A stretch of 62,239 nucleotides of DNA. It comes from Burkholderiaceae bacterium. GTDB taxonomy: Bacteria > Pseudomonadota > Gammaproteobacteria > Burkholderiales > Burkholderiaceae_B. Every line of letters begins with the position of its first letter. The first letter of the stretch is position 1. Where the stretch lies: positions 1 through 62,239 of the forward strand of contig JAGOAJ010000018.1 in assembly GCA_017983955.1 (NCBI GenBank), in the 5' to 3' direction. Shown piece by piece: positions 1-10,177 of this stretch. A model generated the notes under the pieces. It saw only the letters and a program-made list of their open reading frames with translations, had not been told where the DNA came from and searched no databases. Position numbers and translations under genes: made by a program.

Positions 1-19
1 ATTCTAGCCATAGACTCAT

Positions 20-1818
<1,799 letters not shown>

Positions 1819-1819
<1 letters not shown>

Positions 1820-1851
1820 AAAAAGCCAGCGATTTTGTCGCTGGCTTTTTT
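1819..1851 (+). terminator. Rho-independent terminator after the Smr gene
   Basis: GCCAGCGA (1825-1832) pairs with TCGCTGGC (1838-1845) across a five-base loop, preceded by six A and followed by six T. The stem begins at the stop codon of the Smr gene and ends the trxB-smr transcript. Confidence 0.9.
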
Positions 1852-2160
1852 ACTTTTGTATTTTTTATGGGTACCGCTGGTCTTTTTTTATACCGAAAAA
1901 ATCGGCGTGCCCATGCAGGGCTTTGTCTCCTCACCTGCATGTCAGTATTGTGCATTACTTTGTCACCATAAACACTTAGGGAATGCACTAGGTTTTAGCG
2001 AATAGTTTGTGAAAAACCCGAATGCGGGTAACGACACAGCGCTATCAATGTATGTTGTGGGCGCATGTTGATATATGTCGAGACATGTTGTTGGGATATT
2101 AAGCACCATTGCGCTTGTGCGTAGCGGTGTTGGTTTTATGGATACGTTCGGTTTTAGTTG

Positions 2161-2239
2161 CTAGGCTGCTGGCTCTGTAGGCTCGTCCGCCCTTTCATAT
2201 TAGGTTGCTGGTCCTCTAGGCCCGTCCGCCCTTTCGTGG
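2161..2239. repeat. Two tandem copies of a 39-40 bp repeat
   Basis: Positions 2161-2200 and 2201-2239 align along their whole length with roughly 80 per cent identity; both start TAGG.TGCTGG and share CGTCCGCCCTTTC. A weaker, shortened third copy seems to start at 2240 (AGGCTCCTTACTCG). No protein reading is apparent. Confidence 0.65.
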
Positions 2240-2244
2240 CAGGC

Positions 2245-2287
2245 TCCTTACTCGGTCGCCCGCTACGCGAAGCGACTGACGTAAGGA
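2245..2287. repeat. Long imperfect hairpin (REP-like)
   Basis: TCCTTAC (2245-2251) pairs perfectly with GTAAGGA (2281-2287), and the stem continues with TCGGTCGC (2252-2259) against GCGACTGA (2272-2279), giving 15 pairs with one G-T and one bulged C around a 12-base loop. There is no T-run, so it is not a usual terminator. It resembles an extragenic palindrome or a processed RNA structure. Confidence 0.6.
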
Positions 2288-2528
2288 CCTACCACTGCGG
2301 GCTCGTTGCGAGTTCAGAATAGCTTGCTAACATCCGCTGGATTATCGTTGAAGCACCGCTTTTGAGGTCTTTCGTCAGCCCATTAGGCGGGCAAACGTTG
2401 GGTTCACGGCAGCCCCTTTGCGAAGCGGGGGGCAGAGTGAAGCCCGACGGTTGACAGCCGATACTGCACAAGAAACCAAACCATGTAACGAGCAATATCC
2501 AATAGGACAGAAGAGACCACTCAGCCAC

Positions 2529-2562
2529 AAAAAAACCCGCCAGCCTTGCAGCGAGCGGGTTT
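2529..2562 (-). terminator. Terminator of icd
   Basis: Read on the minus strand, AAACCCGC pairs with GCGGGTTT across a 13-14 base loop and is followed by a run of T. It lies about 40 bases after the icd stop codon. Confidence 0.85.
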
Positions 2563-2602
2563 CGTAGACTGCCTGATACTACGGCAGACCAGTTTACATG
2601 TC

Positions 2603-3859
2603 TTACATGTGGTTGATCATGACCTGACCAAAGCCCGAGCAAGATACCTGCGATGCACCTTCCATCAGGCGTGCAAAGTCGTAAGTGACTTTCTTGGACT
2701 GGATGGATTTTTCCATGCTGGTAATAATCAGATCAGCCGCTTCTGTCCAACCCATGTGACGCAGCATCATTTCGGCCGACAGAATCAGCGAACCTGGGTT
2801 CACGTAGTCTTTGCCAGCGTACTTGGGGGCTGTGCCGTGAGTGGCTTCGAACATAGCTACCGAATCAGACAAGTTGGCGCCCGGAGCAATACCGATACCA
2901 CCAACCTGTGCTGCCAGCGCGTCAGAAACGTAGTCGCCGTTCAGGTTCAGGGTGGCGATTACATCGTATTCTGCAGGACGCAACAGAATTTGCTGCAAGA
3001 AAGCGTCGGCGATGGAGTCTTTAATGGTAATTTCGCGACCCGTTTTTGGGTTTTTGAATTTGCACCATGGACCACCGTCGATCAACTGAGCGCCGAATTC
3101 CTGCTGAGCCAATTCATAGCCCCAATCACGGAAGCCACCTTCGGTGTACTTCATGATGTTGCCTTTGTGCACCAGCGTAACCGATGAACGGTCATTGTCG
3201 ATGGCGTACTGTATGGCTTTACGCACTAGACGCTGCGTGCCTTCGCGCGACACAGGCTTAATGCCGATGCCGGAAGTAGCGGGGAAGCGAATTTTGTTGA
3301 CGCCCAGTTTGCTTTGCAAGAAGTCGATAAGTTCCTTGGCCTGCTCGGAGCCGGCTTCGAACTCGATACCTGCATAGATGTCTTCCGAGTTTTCACGGAA
3401 GATAACCATGTTGGTTTTTTCTGGCTCGCGCACAGGCGAAGGGGTACCAGCAAAGTAACGTACAGGACGCAGGCAAACATACAGGTCAAGTTGCTGACGC
3501 AGTGCCACGTTCAGTGAACGTATGCCACCGCCTACAGGCGTAGTCAGCGGGCCTTTAATGGACACTACATAGTTTTTAACGGCGTCCAGAGTTTCTTCGG
3601 GCAACCAGACATCAGGACCGTAAATTTGGGTGGATTTTTCACCCGCGTAAATTTCCATCCAGTGGATTTTACGCTTGCCATCGTAGGCCTTGGCTACGGC
3701 TGCGTCCACGACCTTGATCATGACGGGCGAAATATCAACGCCAGTACCATCGCCTTCGATGTAAGGAATAATGGGTTCATCAGGAACGTTAAGCGAAAAA
3801 TCGGCATTAACCGAAATTTGCTGGCCCACGGCGGGGATCTTGATATGCTGATAGGACAT
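2603..3859 (-). CDS. icd: Isocitrate dehydrogenase, NADP-dependent
   Basis: TCA-cycle enzyme converting isocitrate to 2-oxoglutarate with reduction of NADP. The 418-residue product matches E. coli Icd (416) in length and sequence throughout. The substrate loop GIRSLNVAL carries the serine (S115 here, S113 in E. coli) that isocitrate dehydrogenase kinase/phosphatase modifies in organisms having AceK. The metal-binding region NLNGDYVSD and the NADP region [11 protein letters not shown] are intact. It is a single-gene unit with its own terminator, divergent from the DUF1841 gene. Confidence 0.97.
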   Translation of the reverse strand: MSYQHIKIPAVGQQISVNADFSLNVPDEPIIPYIEGDGTGVDISPVMIKVVDAAVAKAYDGKRKIHWMEIYAGEKSTQIYGPDVWLPEETLDAVKNYVVSIKGPLTTPVGGGIRSLNVALRQQLDLYVCLRPVRYFAGTPSPVREPEKTNMVIFRENSEDIYAGIEFEAGSEQAKELIDFLQSKLGVNKIRFPATSGIGIKPVSREGTQRLVRKAIQYAIDNDRSSVTLVHKGNIMKYTEGGFRDWGYELAQQEFGAQLIDGGPWCKFKNPKTGREITIKDSIADAFLQQILLRPAEYDVIATLNLNGDYVSDALAAQVGGIGIAPGANLSDSVAMFEATHGTAPKYAGKDYVNPGSLILSAEMMLRHMGWTEAADLIITSMEKSIQSKKVTYDFARLMEGASQVSCSGFGQVMINHM

Positions 3860-4124
3860 GTATGCTCCAGTGATCGAATACGAGAGGGATAGATTAAATT
3901 AAGCCAACGTGTTACGACGACTACATGACGCACCCGGGGTCGGACTATCATGCAGTCTTATATAAGAGTAGTTTAGCCTACTTCCGCAACGATTTTAACG
4001 TTACGCTACATTGCCTGTCGAACCTGGGCAGCGCAACTCGCATTTGCGCCCATGCCCAACACCTTGCAAGGCCAGCTTTATAATACAGACTAAGTCACGG
4101 GCCAGCCCCATAACCAGGACAACT

Positions 4125-4553
4125 ATGTTCAACCCCACGCGCGAGCAAGTGCGCTTATTCTTTACCGACGCTTGGAAGAAACATCAGGCCAAAGGCGTGT
4201 TGACGCCGTTGGAAATGATGGCCGTCAATATCATCCAGCAGCACCCTGAATACCATGATGATATGGTCAATCCAGAAATTTCAGCAAAGGACTACCTGCC
4301 TGAGCAAGGAAAAACCAATCCTTTCCTGCATTTATCCATGCATCTGGCGATTACCGAACAATTGTCTATTGATCAGCCACCCGGTATCAAGGCCGCTTAC
4401 CAGGGCTTATTGGGCACGCATGATGCTCACGATGCCATGCACATCATTATGGAAGCCTTGGGCGAAATCATCTGGGAAGCGCAGCGGCTAAAAACCCCGT
4501 TTGATAACGACCGCTATCTGGATCTGATACGGCGCCACGCCACCCGCCACTAA
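4125..4553 (+). CDS. DUF1841 family protein
   Basis: A 142-residue cytoplasmic protein of the DUF1841 family, of unknown function and common in beta- and gammaproteobacteria. The N-terminus NPTREQVRLFF and the His-rich stretch HDAHDAMHIIMEALGE near the C-terminus are typical. The ATG at 4125 follows an AGGAC ribosome site; the frame is open further upstream, but that part does not resemble the family. It stands alone, divergent from icd and convergent with the cytochrome genes, and shares a bidirectional terminator with them. Confidence 0.85.
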   Translation: MFNPTREQVRLFFTDAWKKHQAKGVLTPLEMMAVNIIQQHPEYHDDMVNPEISAKDYLPEQGKTNPFLHLSMHLAITEQLSIDQPPGIKAAYQGLLGTHDAHDAMHIIMEALGEIIWEAQRLKTPFDNDRYLDLIRRHATRH

Positions 4554-4617
4554 CGACTAGGCTATACCAAGACACCATCCCCGTGTGCCAGAATCAGTAC
4601 GGGAGATAGCCACCATC

Positions 4618-4650
4618 AAAAAGGGGCCACACTAAGCGTGGCCCCTTTTT
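4618..4650. terminator. Bidirectional terminator between DUF1841 gene and cytochrome c
   Basis: GGGGCCAC (4623-4630) and GTGGCCCC (4638-4645) form a perfect 8-bp stem with a 7-base loop, flanked by five A on the left and five T on the right, so it can end transcription from both convergent genes. Confidence 0.92.
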
Positions 4651-4666
4651 GATACGGCAAACTAAT

Positions 4667-5029
4667 TTATTTACGTACAGCCAGATCCGAAGGCATGGTC
4701 GCCAACCAAGCCGAGATATTCTGAATGTCGACGGGAGATAGCTGAGCCACCATAGCGCCCATAATGGCGTTTTTACGGATGTTGGCAGATGCTGGAGCAC
4801 CTGCTGCGCCACGCTTGTAGGAAGTTAGCGCGTGCCTTAGGTAGTCAGCGTGCTGACCAGCCAAGATTGGATAAGCTGGGCTGGTGGATGTTTTAGCATC
4901 CGCACCGTGGCATGATGCACAAGTGAATTTTTCGTAGGCGGCTTTGCCTGCGTTCAGATCAGCGGCGAACGCACCGCTGGTAGCCATGACCAATGCCGAC
5001 CCGATAAGGGCAAATTTTAGTTGTTTCAT
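4667..5029 (-). CDS. Small periplasmic class I cytochrome c
   Basis: A 120-residue precursor with a clear signal peptide (predicted cut after AFA, residue 22) and one haem-binding CASCH motif (Cys37, Cys40, His41), so a roughly 10-kDa monohaem cytochrome in the periplasm. A Met in the second half (in NAIMGAMVAQLS) is the likely distal ligand. It lies 12 bases downstream of a second cytochrome gene in the same direction, so the two are co-transcribed. Both resemble cytochrome c553/c4-like electron carriers; the partners are not encoded nearby. Confidence 0.9.
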   Translation of the reverse strand: MKQLKFALIGSALVMATSGAFAADLNAGKAAYEKFTCASCHGADAKTSTSPAYPILAGQHADYLRHALTSYKRGAAGAPASANIRKNAIMGAMVAQLSPVDIQNISAWLATMPSDLAVRK

Positions 5030-5041
5030 TAAAGCCCCCGA

Positions 5042-5398
5042 TTATTTAAGGTTGGAATAGTATGCGGCAAGATCAGCGATGTCCTGATCGGACAGGCTTT
5101 GCGCAATTGCTTCCATGGATGGAAATGAACGGGCGCCACTGGCATAGTCTTTAAGCGCAGCTACTAGGTAATCAGCATTCTGGCCCGCGATCATGGGAAC
5201 ATGATAAACCTCGGGGAAGCTAGCTTTATAGCCTTTGATACCATGGCAGCCTATGCACATCGAGATTTTATCATTACGTGCGGCTTCGGCATCGCCAACA
5301 GGGGCAGCGTCGGCGGCCATAACCTGAGCGGAAACGGCACAGGTAGCCATAAAGGCCAACGCAGACAAAGCCTGCTTCAGGGATGTTCGCAACTTCAT
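5042..5398 (-). CDS. Small periplasmic cytochrome c, first gene of the pair
   Basis: A 118-residue precursor with a signal peptide ending near VMA-AD (about residue 28) and one haem site CIGCH (Cys48, Cys51, His52). The region PEVYHVPMIAGQNADYLVAALKDYASGAR is characteristic of cytochrome c4/c553-type proteins and parallels the sister gene's region ILAGQHADYLRHALTSYKRG, so the two arose by duplication. I chose the ATG at 5398, which gives a normal signal peptide; the frame stays open into the moxR start region but without signal-peptide features. It is divergent from moxR. Confidence 0.88.
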   Translation of the reverse strand: MKLRTSLKQALSALAFMATCAVSAQVMAADAAPVGDAEAARNDKISMCIGCHGIKGYKASFPEVYHVPMIAGQNADYLVAALKDYASGARSFPSMEAIAQSLSDQDIADLAAYYSNLK

Positions 5399-5540
5399 AG
5401 GAGCTCTCGTTATTAGCAGTAAATGGAAACCGGTTTTTACCGGCCTGACCAAATGAACGTACCGATTGTACGATAATTGCGTAAGATCAAACAGAACCTC
5501 ATTTTTATATTGACATAGTGCCCACCCCAAGCGACAAAAC

Positions 5541-6401
5541 ATGACACAACACAACCACTCTCGTTTTACAGGTACCGAGCGCTATATCGCCACCGAGGAC
5601 CTGAAATTGGCCGTCAACGCTGCGTTGGCCTTGCAACGGCCTTTGTTAATCAAGGGCGAACCCGGCACAGGCAAGACCATGCTGGCCGAAGAAGTTGCTG
5701 CCGCCTTGCAACGGCCTTTGCTGCAATGGCATATCAAATCCACTACCAAAGGCCATCAAGGCCTATATGAATACGATGCGGTATCCCGGCTGCGCGACTC
5801 ACAACTGGGCGACGAAAAAGTTCGTGATATCAGCAACTACATCGTCAAAGGCATCTTGTGGCAAGCCTTCGAGGCCGACGAGCCTGTTGTCGTCCTGATC
5901 GACGAGATCGACAAAGCCGATATTGAATTCCCCAATGATCTGCTGCGCGAACTGGATCGCATGGAGTTTCATGTCTACGAAACCCGCCAGACCATACAAG
6001 CCAAGCACCGGCCATTAATCATCATCACCTCGAATAATGAAAAAGACCTGCCTGACGCCTTTTTACGTCGTTGCTTTTTTCATTACATCAGCTTCCCCGA
6101 TCGCGACACGCTACAAGAGATCGTGGCTGTGCATTACCCCGACATCCGTCAAGACGTGCTGGCGGCGGCGCTGGACACTTTTTTTGCCTTGCGCGATGCG
6201 CCTGGTCTGAAGAAAAAGCCATCCACCTCTGAGTTTCTGGATTGGCTGCGCTTACTACTGAACGAATCCATATCGGCTGAGGACATCAGCGGCGTAAATG
6301 GCGAACTGCCCTTGATGGCTGGCGCCCTGCTCAAAAACGAACAGGACTTAAGCTTGCTGGAAAGATTGGCCGCAATGACGCGTGTCGGCCAACGCCGCTA
6401 A
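5541..6401 (+). CDS. MoxR-family AAA+ ATPase
   Basis: A 286-residue AAA+ ATPase. Walker A GEPGTGKT is at residues 39-46, Walker B VVLIDEID at 117-124, sensor-1 TSNNEKDLPDAF and the arginine-finger region FLRRC follow. MoxR ATPases act as chaperone-like maturation factors, typically with a VWA-domain partner that delivers the target; the VWA gene follows two genes later. A short GNAT gene is inserted between them (14-base gap). The target complex is not known; the divergent cytochrome pair is one possible link. Confidence 0.92.
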   Translation: MTQHNHSRFTGTERYIATEDLKLAVNAALALQRPLLIKGEPGTGKTMLAEEVAAALQRPLLQWHIKSTTKGHQGLYEYDAVSRLRDSQLGDEKVRDISNYIVKGILWQAFEADEPVVVLIDEIDKADIEFPNDLLRELDRMEFHVYETRQTIQAKHRPLIIITSNNEKDLPDAFLRRCFFHYISFPDRDTLQEIVAVHYPDIRQDVLAAALDTFFALRDAPGLKKKPSTSEFLDWLRLLLNESISAEDISGVNGELPLMAGALLKNEQDLSLLERLAAMTRVGQRR

Positions 6402-6414
6402 GGACCTAACGATC

Positions 6415-7044
6415 ATGAGCACAGCACAAGGATTCAAGCACCTGCCTTCGCCCATCACACTGGAAGGTAATGGCGTCGCATTAATACCACTGGATACCAG
6501 CCACGCCCCTGCCCTGGAACGTGTGGCGCAGGACGGACAGTTATGGACGCTGCGGCTCACATCCATCCCCGAACCCGGCGCTACCAACGACTATATTGCC
6601 AAGGCCCTGGCGGGTCAGTCGGCGGGCACCATGTTGCCTTTTGCCGTGGTTGATCAGGCCAGTGGCGACATCATAGGCACCACCCGCTATCACGACATAG
6701 TCCCAGATCTGGCTCGCCTGGAAATTGGCTACACCTGGTATGGTCAGCGCTGGCAGCGCAGCCACGTCAACACCAGCGCCAAGCTGCTATTGCTACGGCA
6801 CGCTTTCGATACCCTGGGTGCTCAGGTGGTGGGCTGGCGCACCGATAATTTCAACTATGCCTCGCAACGCGCCATAGAAAGACTGGGCGCGCGCAAAGAC
6901 GGCGTATTGCGCCATCATGCGCTGCGACGCGATGGCACAGTGCGTGACACCGTGCTGTATAGCTTACTGGCGGGCGAGTGGCCCGAGGTGGAAAAACACC
7001 TGGAATTCCAGCTTAGCCGCCACGCCCCAACCAATAGCCGCTGA
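6415..7044 (+). CDS. GNAT-family N-acetyltransferase (RimJ/RimL-like)
   Basis: A 209-residue protein with the layout of RimJ/RimL-type acetyltransferases: an N-terminal VALIPLDTSHAPAL segment, a central GDIIGTTRYHDI strand pair, and EIGYTWYGQRWQRSHVNTSAKLLLLRHAF where acetyl-CoA would bind, then TDNFNYASQRAIERLGA near the end. The ATG at 6415 follows an AAGGA site placed over the moxR stop codon, so translation is probably coupled. The substrate (protein N-terminus, amino acid or antibiotic) cannot be told. Its place between the MoxR and VWA genes is unusual. Confidence 0.88.
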   Translation: MSTAQGFKHLPSPITLEGNGVALIPLDTSHAPALERVAQDGQLWTLRLTSIPEPGATNDYIAKALAGQSAGTMLPFAVVDQASGDIIGTTRYHDIVPDLARLEIGYTWYGQRWQRSHVNTSAKLLLLRHAFDTLGAQVVGWRTDNFNYASQRAIERLGARKDGVLRHHALRRDGTVRDTVLYSLLAGEWPEVEKHLEFQLSRHAPTNSR

Positions 7045-7065
7045 CAGGACCTTAGCTGATTTCCT

Positions 7066-8238
7066 ATGCTGACTGACTTCTTCTATCATCTACGCGCCCA
7101 CAAACTGCCGGTTTCTGTGCAGGAATACCTGACCCTGCTGCAAACCTTGCAAAGCAATATCATGCCGCCCACCTTGGACGACTTTTATCACTTGGCGCGC
7201 ATGACACTGGTCAAGGACGAAACGCTGTTTGACCGCTATGACCAGGCTTTCGGCAGCTACTACAAAAAGCTGGCAGCGGCGTTGCCTGCCGACAAGGAAA
7301 TCCCGCTGGACTGGCTGCTCAAAGAATTTCAGAAAAACCTTAGTCCCGAAGAAAAGGCCGCTATAGAAAAGCACGGCTGGGACAAGCTGATGGAGCTATT
7401 CAAAGAACGCCTGGAAGAACAAAAAGGCCGACATGCTGGCGGCAATAAATGGATAGGCACCGGTGGCTCATCAGCCTTTGGACATGGCGGCTATCACCCC
7501 GAGGGTATACGCGTAGGGGGACCGTCGGCAGGCAATAGAACCGCCGTCAAGGTTTGGGAAAAACGCGAATTCCGCGACTACGATGATCAGCAGGAGTTAG
7601 GTACACGCAACTTCAAGATGGCCTTGCGACGACTGCGCCGCTTTGCCCGCGAAGGCGCCGAACTTGAGCTGGATCTGGAGCACACCATACACAGCACAGC
7701 CCGTAACGCGGGCTTTCTGGACCTGCAAATGGTGCCCGAACGACACAACACCGTCAAAGTCGTGATGTTGCTGGATGTGGGCGGCAGCATGGACGACCAC
7801 ATCGCCAGGGTTGAAGAGCTGTTTTCAGCCGCACGTAGCGAGTTTCGCCATCTGGATGTGTATTACTTCCACAACTGCCCGTACGAATCGCTGTGGCAGC
7901 ACAACGGGCGGCGTCAAAACGAGCGCCTGGACACCTGGGACATATTACGCAAATACAACGATGACTGGCGCCTGATTATCGTGGGCGACGCCACCATGAG
8001 CCCCTACGAAATTCTGCATCCGGGCGGTTCTGTCGAGCACCACAACAAGGAAACAGGTGCCACCTGGCTACAGCGACTACTGGAAACCTGGCCGAAATCG
8101 GTGTGGTTAAACCCAGAACCCGAAGGCTACTGGCAATACCGCCAATCGATAGCCATCATCAAAAACATCGTGCATGACCGCATGTACCCAGTCACTGTCA
8201 GCGGCCTTGAACAGGCCATGCGTATGCTCTCCAAGTAA
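7066..8238 (+). CDS. VWA-domain protein (CoxE-like, COG3552 type)
   Basis: A 390-residue cytoplasmic protein, the usual partner of a MoxR ATPase. The N-terminal half is helical with a Gly-rich linker (residues about 124-157), the C-terminal half is a von Willebrand A domain. The metal-site motif is DVGGS at 237-241, where the canonical form is DxSxS, so the first serine is replaced by glycine; a downstream VGDATMSP loop is preserved. Related CoxE proteins insert or mature metal centres of carbon monoxide dehydrogenase-type enzymes, but no such enzyme lies here. Last gene of the moxR unit. Confidence 0.88.
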   Translation: MLTDFFYHLRAHKLPVSVQEYLTLLQTLQSNIMPPTLDDFYHLARMTLVKDETLFDRYDQAFGSYYKKLAAALPADKEIPLDWLLKEFQKNLSPEEKAAIEKHGWDKLMELFKERLEEQKGRHAGGNKWIGTGGSSAFGHGGYHPEGIRVGGPSAGNRTAVKVWEKREFRDYDDQQELGTRNFKMALRRLRRFAREGAELELDLEHTIHSTARNAGFLDLQMVPERHNTVKVVMLLDVGGSMDDHIARVEELFSAARSEFRHLDVYYFHNCPYESLWQHNGRRQNERLDTWDILRKYNDDWRLIIVGDATMSPYEILHPGGSVEHHNKETGATWLQRLLETWPKSVWLNPEPEGYWQYRQSIAIIKNIVHDRMYPVTVSGLEQAMRMLSK

Positions 8239-8275
8239 GTTGTTGCCTGATCAATAACGTGTCTGCAGAATTGTA

Positions 8276-8303
8276 TTGACAGCAAATGCTTTAAGCTTAA
8301 AAT
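8276..8303 (+). promoter_or_regulatory. Sigma-70 promoter of the TRAP operon
   Basis: Consensus TTGACA at 8276-8281, a 16-base spacer, and TAAAAT at 8298-8303, 37 bases before the dctQ start. An AGGAG ribosome site at 8331-8335 follows. One of the best-matching promoters in the window. Confidence 0.75.
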
Positions 8304-8340
8304 ACAATTACAAAAAACGAACAGCAGCGCAGGAGACAAC

Positions 8341-8859
8341 ATGAGCGCAGAGTCAGACGCAGATCTGGTCCTGGACTATTCGACTGGATTCACCCGGCGG
8401 ATAGAACAAGGGCTGGATATCCTATCCGCATTTTTTCTTGCCTTGATGATGCTGATCACCACCGCAGATGTGATTGGTCGTTATCTTTTTCACGCCCCCT
8501 TATACGGTGCTTTTGAAGGCAACGAATTGCTCCTAGGCATTTTGGTGTTCGTAGCCCTGCCACGGGTCACCTGGCAAGGTAAGCACCTGACCGTCAGCCT
8601 GATAGACAGCTCGCTAAGTCCACGCGCACTACGTCTGGAACAGACGATCAACAGCCTGATATCTGGCGCTATCCTGACAATTTTAGGATGGTATCTTTGG
8701 GAACATGCCCAGCGCCTGACAGAATACGGCGACATGTCCAATGCCCTACGTGTTCCCATGGGACCACTGGCGTATGTCATTTCCGTGCTGACCTTTCTTT
8801 CAGCCCTGGCCGCTATATTGCGCCCCTGGTACCAAAAAAACACTCGTCAACAAGGCTAA
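8341..8859 (+). CDS. TRAP transporter small permease (DctQ family)
   Basis: A 172-residue inner-membrane protein with four predicted membrane segments (about residues 22-45, 58-78, 98-120, 138-160), the standard DctQ topology. The ADVIGRYLF motif in the first segment is typical of the family. It works with the large permease and the solute-binding protein in sodium-driven uptake of an organic acid. It is the first gene of the three-gene TRAP operon, three bases before the next. Confidence 0.93.
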   Translation: MSAESDADLVLDYSTGFTRRIEQGLDILSAFFLALMMLITTADVIGRYLFHAPLYGAFEGNELLLGILVFVALPRVTWQGKHLTVSLIDSSLSPRALRLEQTINSLISGAILTILGWYLWEHAQRLTEYGDMSNALRVPMGPLAYVISVLTFLSALAAILRPWYQKNTRQQG

Positions 8860-8862
8860 AAA

Positions 8863-10155
8863 ATGCTGGTTTCTATTATTGGCCTGTTAGCCCTGTTCGT
8901 TTGTCTTTTTCTGGGTATGCCCATAGCTTGGGGCATGTTATTAATTGGCGTTATCGGCTTCGCTGTATTTAGCACCATGGAAGCGGCCTTGGCCATGGCT
9001 GGGCAAATTGCCTTTGACACAGCACTTAGCTACAGCTTTACTGTGCTGCCTTTATTTATCGTTATGGGCAACCTGGTCACCGTGTCCGGTCTATCCAAAG
9101 ACTTGTACAAGGCAGCCTATGCCTTTATCGGGCATTTTCGCGGCGGCCTTGCCATGGCCACCATCATTGCCTGCGGCGCCTTCAGCGCATTGTGTGGTTC
9201 CAGCATGGCAACCGCGGCCGCCATGACCCGTGTTGCCATACCTTCCATGCGCGAATACAAATACGATGATCGCTTGGCCACTGGTTCTATTGCAGCTGGC
9301 GGTACGCTGGGGATATTAATACCACCCAGCGTCATACTGGTGGTCTACGGTATATTGACCGACACCGACATTGGCAAGCTGTTTGCCGCTGGCTTTCTAC
9401 CCGGCATAGTCGGCATCTTCCTTTATATCCTGGCAATCGCGATAGTGACCTGGTTGCGGCCATCCCTGGGTCCTAGGGGCGAAAAAACGTCGGGTCGCGA
9501 ACGTCTGATCGCTTTGCGCGGCGTAATCAGTATTACCGTGCTGTTCATGGTCATCATGGGTGGTATTTACGGCGGCATTTTCACCCCCACCGAAGCAGCG
9601 GGCATAGGGGCCACCGGCACCTTCATCATGACCCTATATCGCCGCGGCTGGAACACCAAGCTTTACCTGACGGTGCTAGCCGATGCTGCCCAGACTACCG
9701 CCATGATGTTTGCCCTGATCATAGGTGCTTTGGTATTCACCAATTTTCTAACCGTGGGCGGCTTGCCTACTGCGTTACTGGATTTGATCAATGGCCTGGA
9801 CGTGTCCCCCATGGGCGTGATCCTAATTATCTGTGCGATTTATCTGGTGCTGGGATGCTTTCTTGAGACCATGTCCATGGTCTTGCTGACTGTGCCTATT
9901 TTTTACCCTATCGTCCAGTCGCTGGGATTTGATCTGGTGTGGTTTGGCATCATTGTGGTAGTCGCTGCCGAAATCGGACTGATCACTCCGCCCATAGGGC
10001 TAAATATCTTTGTCATCAAAAACATTATGCCCGCCGTTGCCTTGCGCACCATCATCCACGGCGTTATCCCCTTCATCATGGTGGATATCGTACGGCTGGC
10101 GTTATTTGTCCTTGTCCCCTGGATCATCCTGGTTATACCCAATAGTATGGGCTGA
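8863..10155 (+). CDS. TRAP transporter large permease (DctM family)
   Basis: A 430-residue polytopic membrane protein, typical DctM length, with about 12 hydrophobic segments. Hallmarks are GMPIAWGMLLIGVIGF at the N-terminus, the ACGAFSALCGSSMATAAAMTRVAIPSM region, and the paired half-sites GGTLGILIPPSVILVVYGI and GLITPPIGLNIFVIK that bind sodium and substrate. Translation probably couples to dctQ (3-base gap). The substrate class is set by the binding protein downstream. Confidence 0.95.
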   Translation: MLVSIIGLLALFVCLFLGMPIAWGMLLIGVIGFAVFSTMEAALAMAGQIAFDTALSYSFTVLPLFIVMGNLVTVSGLSKDLYKAAYAFIGHFRGGLAMATIIACGAFSALCGSSMATAAAMTRVAIPSMREYKYDDRLATGSIAAGGTLGILIPPSVILVVYGILTDTDIGKLFAAGFLPGIVGIFLYILAIAIVTWLRPSLGPRGEKTSGRERLIALRGVISITVLFMVIMGGIYGGIFTPTEAAGIGATGTFIMTLYRRGWNTKLYLTVLADAAQTTAMMFALIIGALVFTNFLTVGGLPTALLDLINGLDVSPMGVILIICAIYLVLGCFLETMSMVLLTVPIFYPIVQSLGFDLVWFGIIVVVAAEIGLITPPIGLNIFVIKNIMPAVALRTIIHGVIPFIMVDIVRLALFVLVPWIILVIPNSMG

Positions 10156-10177
10156 CCTCAGCAACTAAAGGAAACAC

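Larger units (their letters stand above)
1852..2528. other. Long non-coding region between smr and icd
   Basis: About 680 bases with no credible gene on either strand; reading frames here are short and resemble no family I know. The left part (1852-2160) is plain, AT-richer DNA. The right part holds a tandem repeat (2161-2239), a long hairpin (2245-2287) and shorter C/G-rich inverted repeats such as GCCCC/GGGGC near 2413-2432. It reads like a cluster of repetitive extragenic palindromes rather than decayed coding sequence. Confidence 0.55.

Noticed and set aside
2289-2642. A 117-codon minus-strand frame between the repeats and icd
   Set aside because: It runs through the icd terminator and over the end of icd, has no ribosome site and resembles no family.
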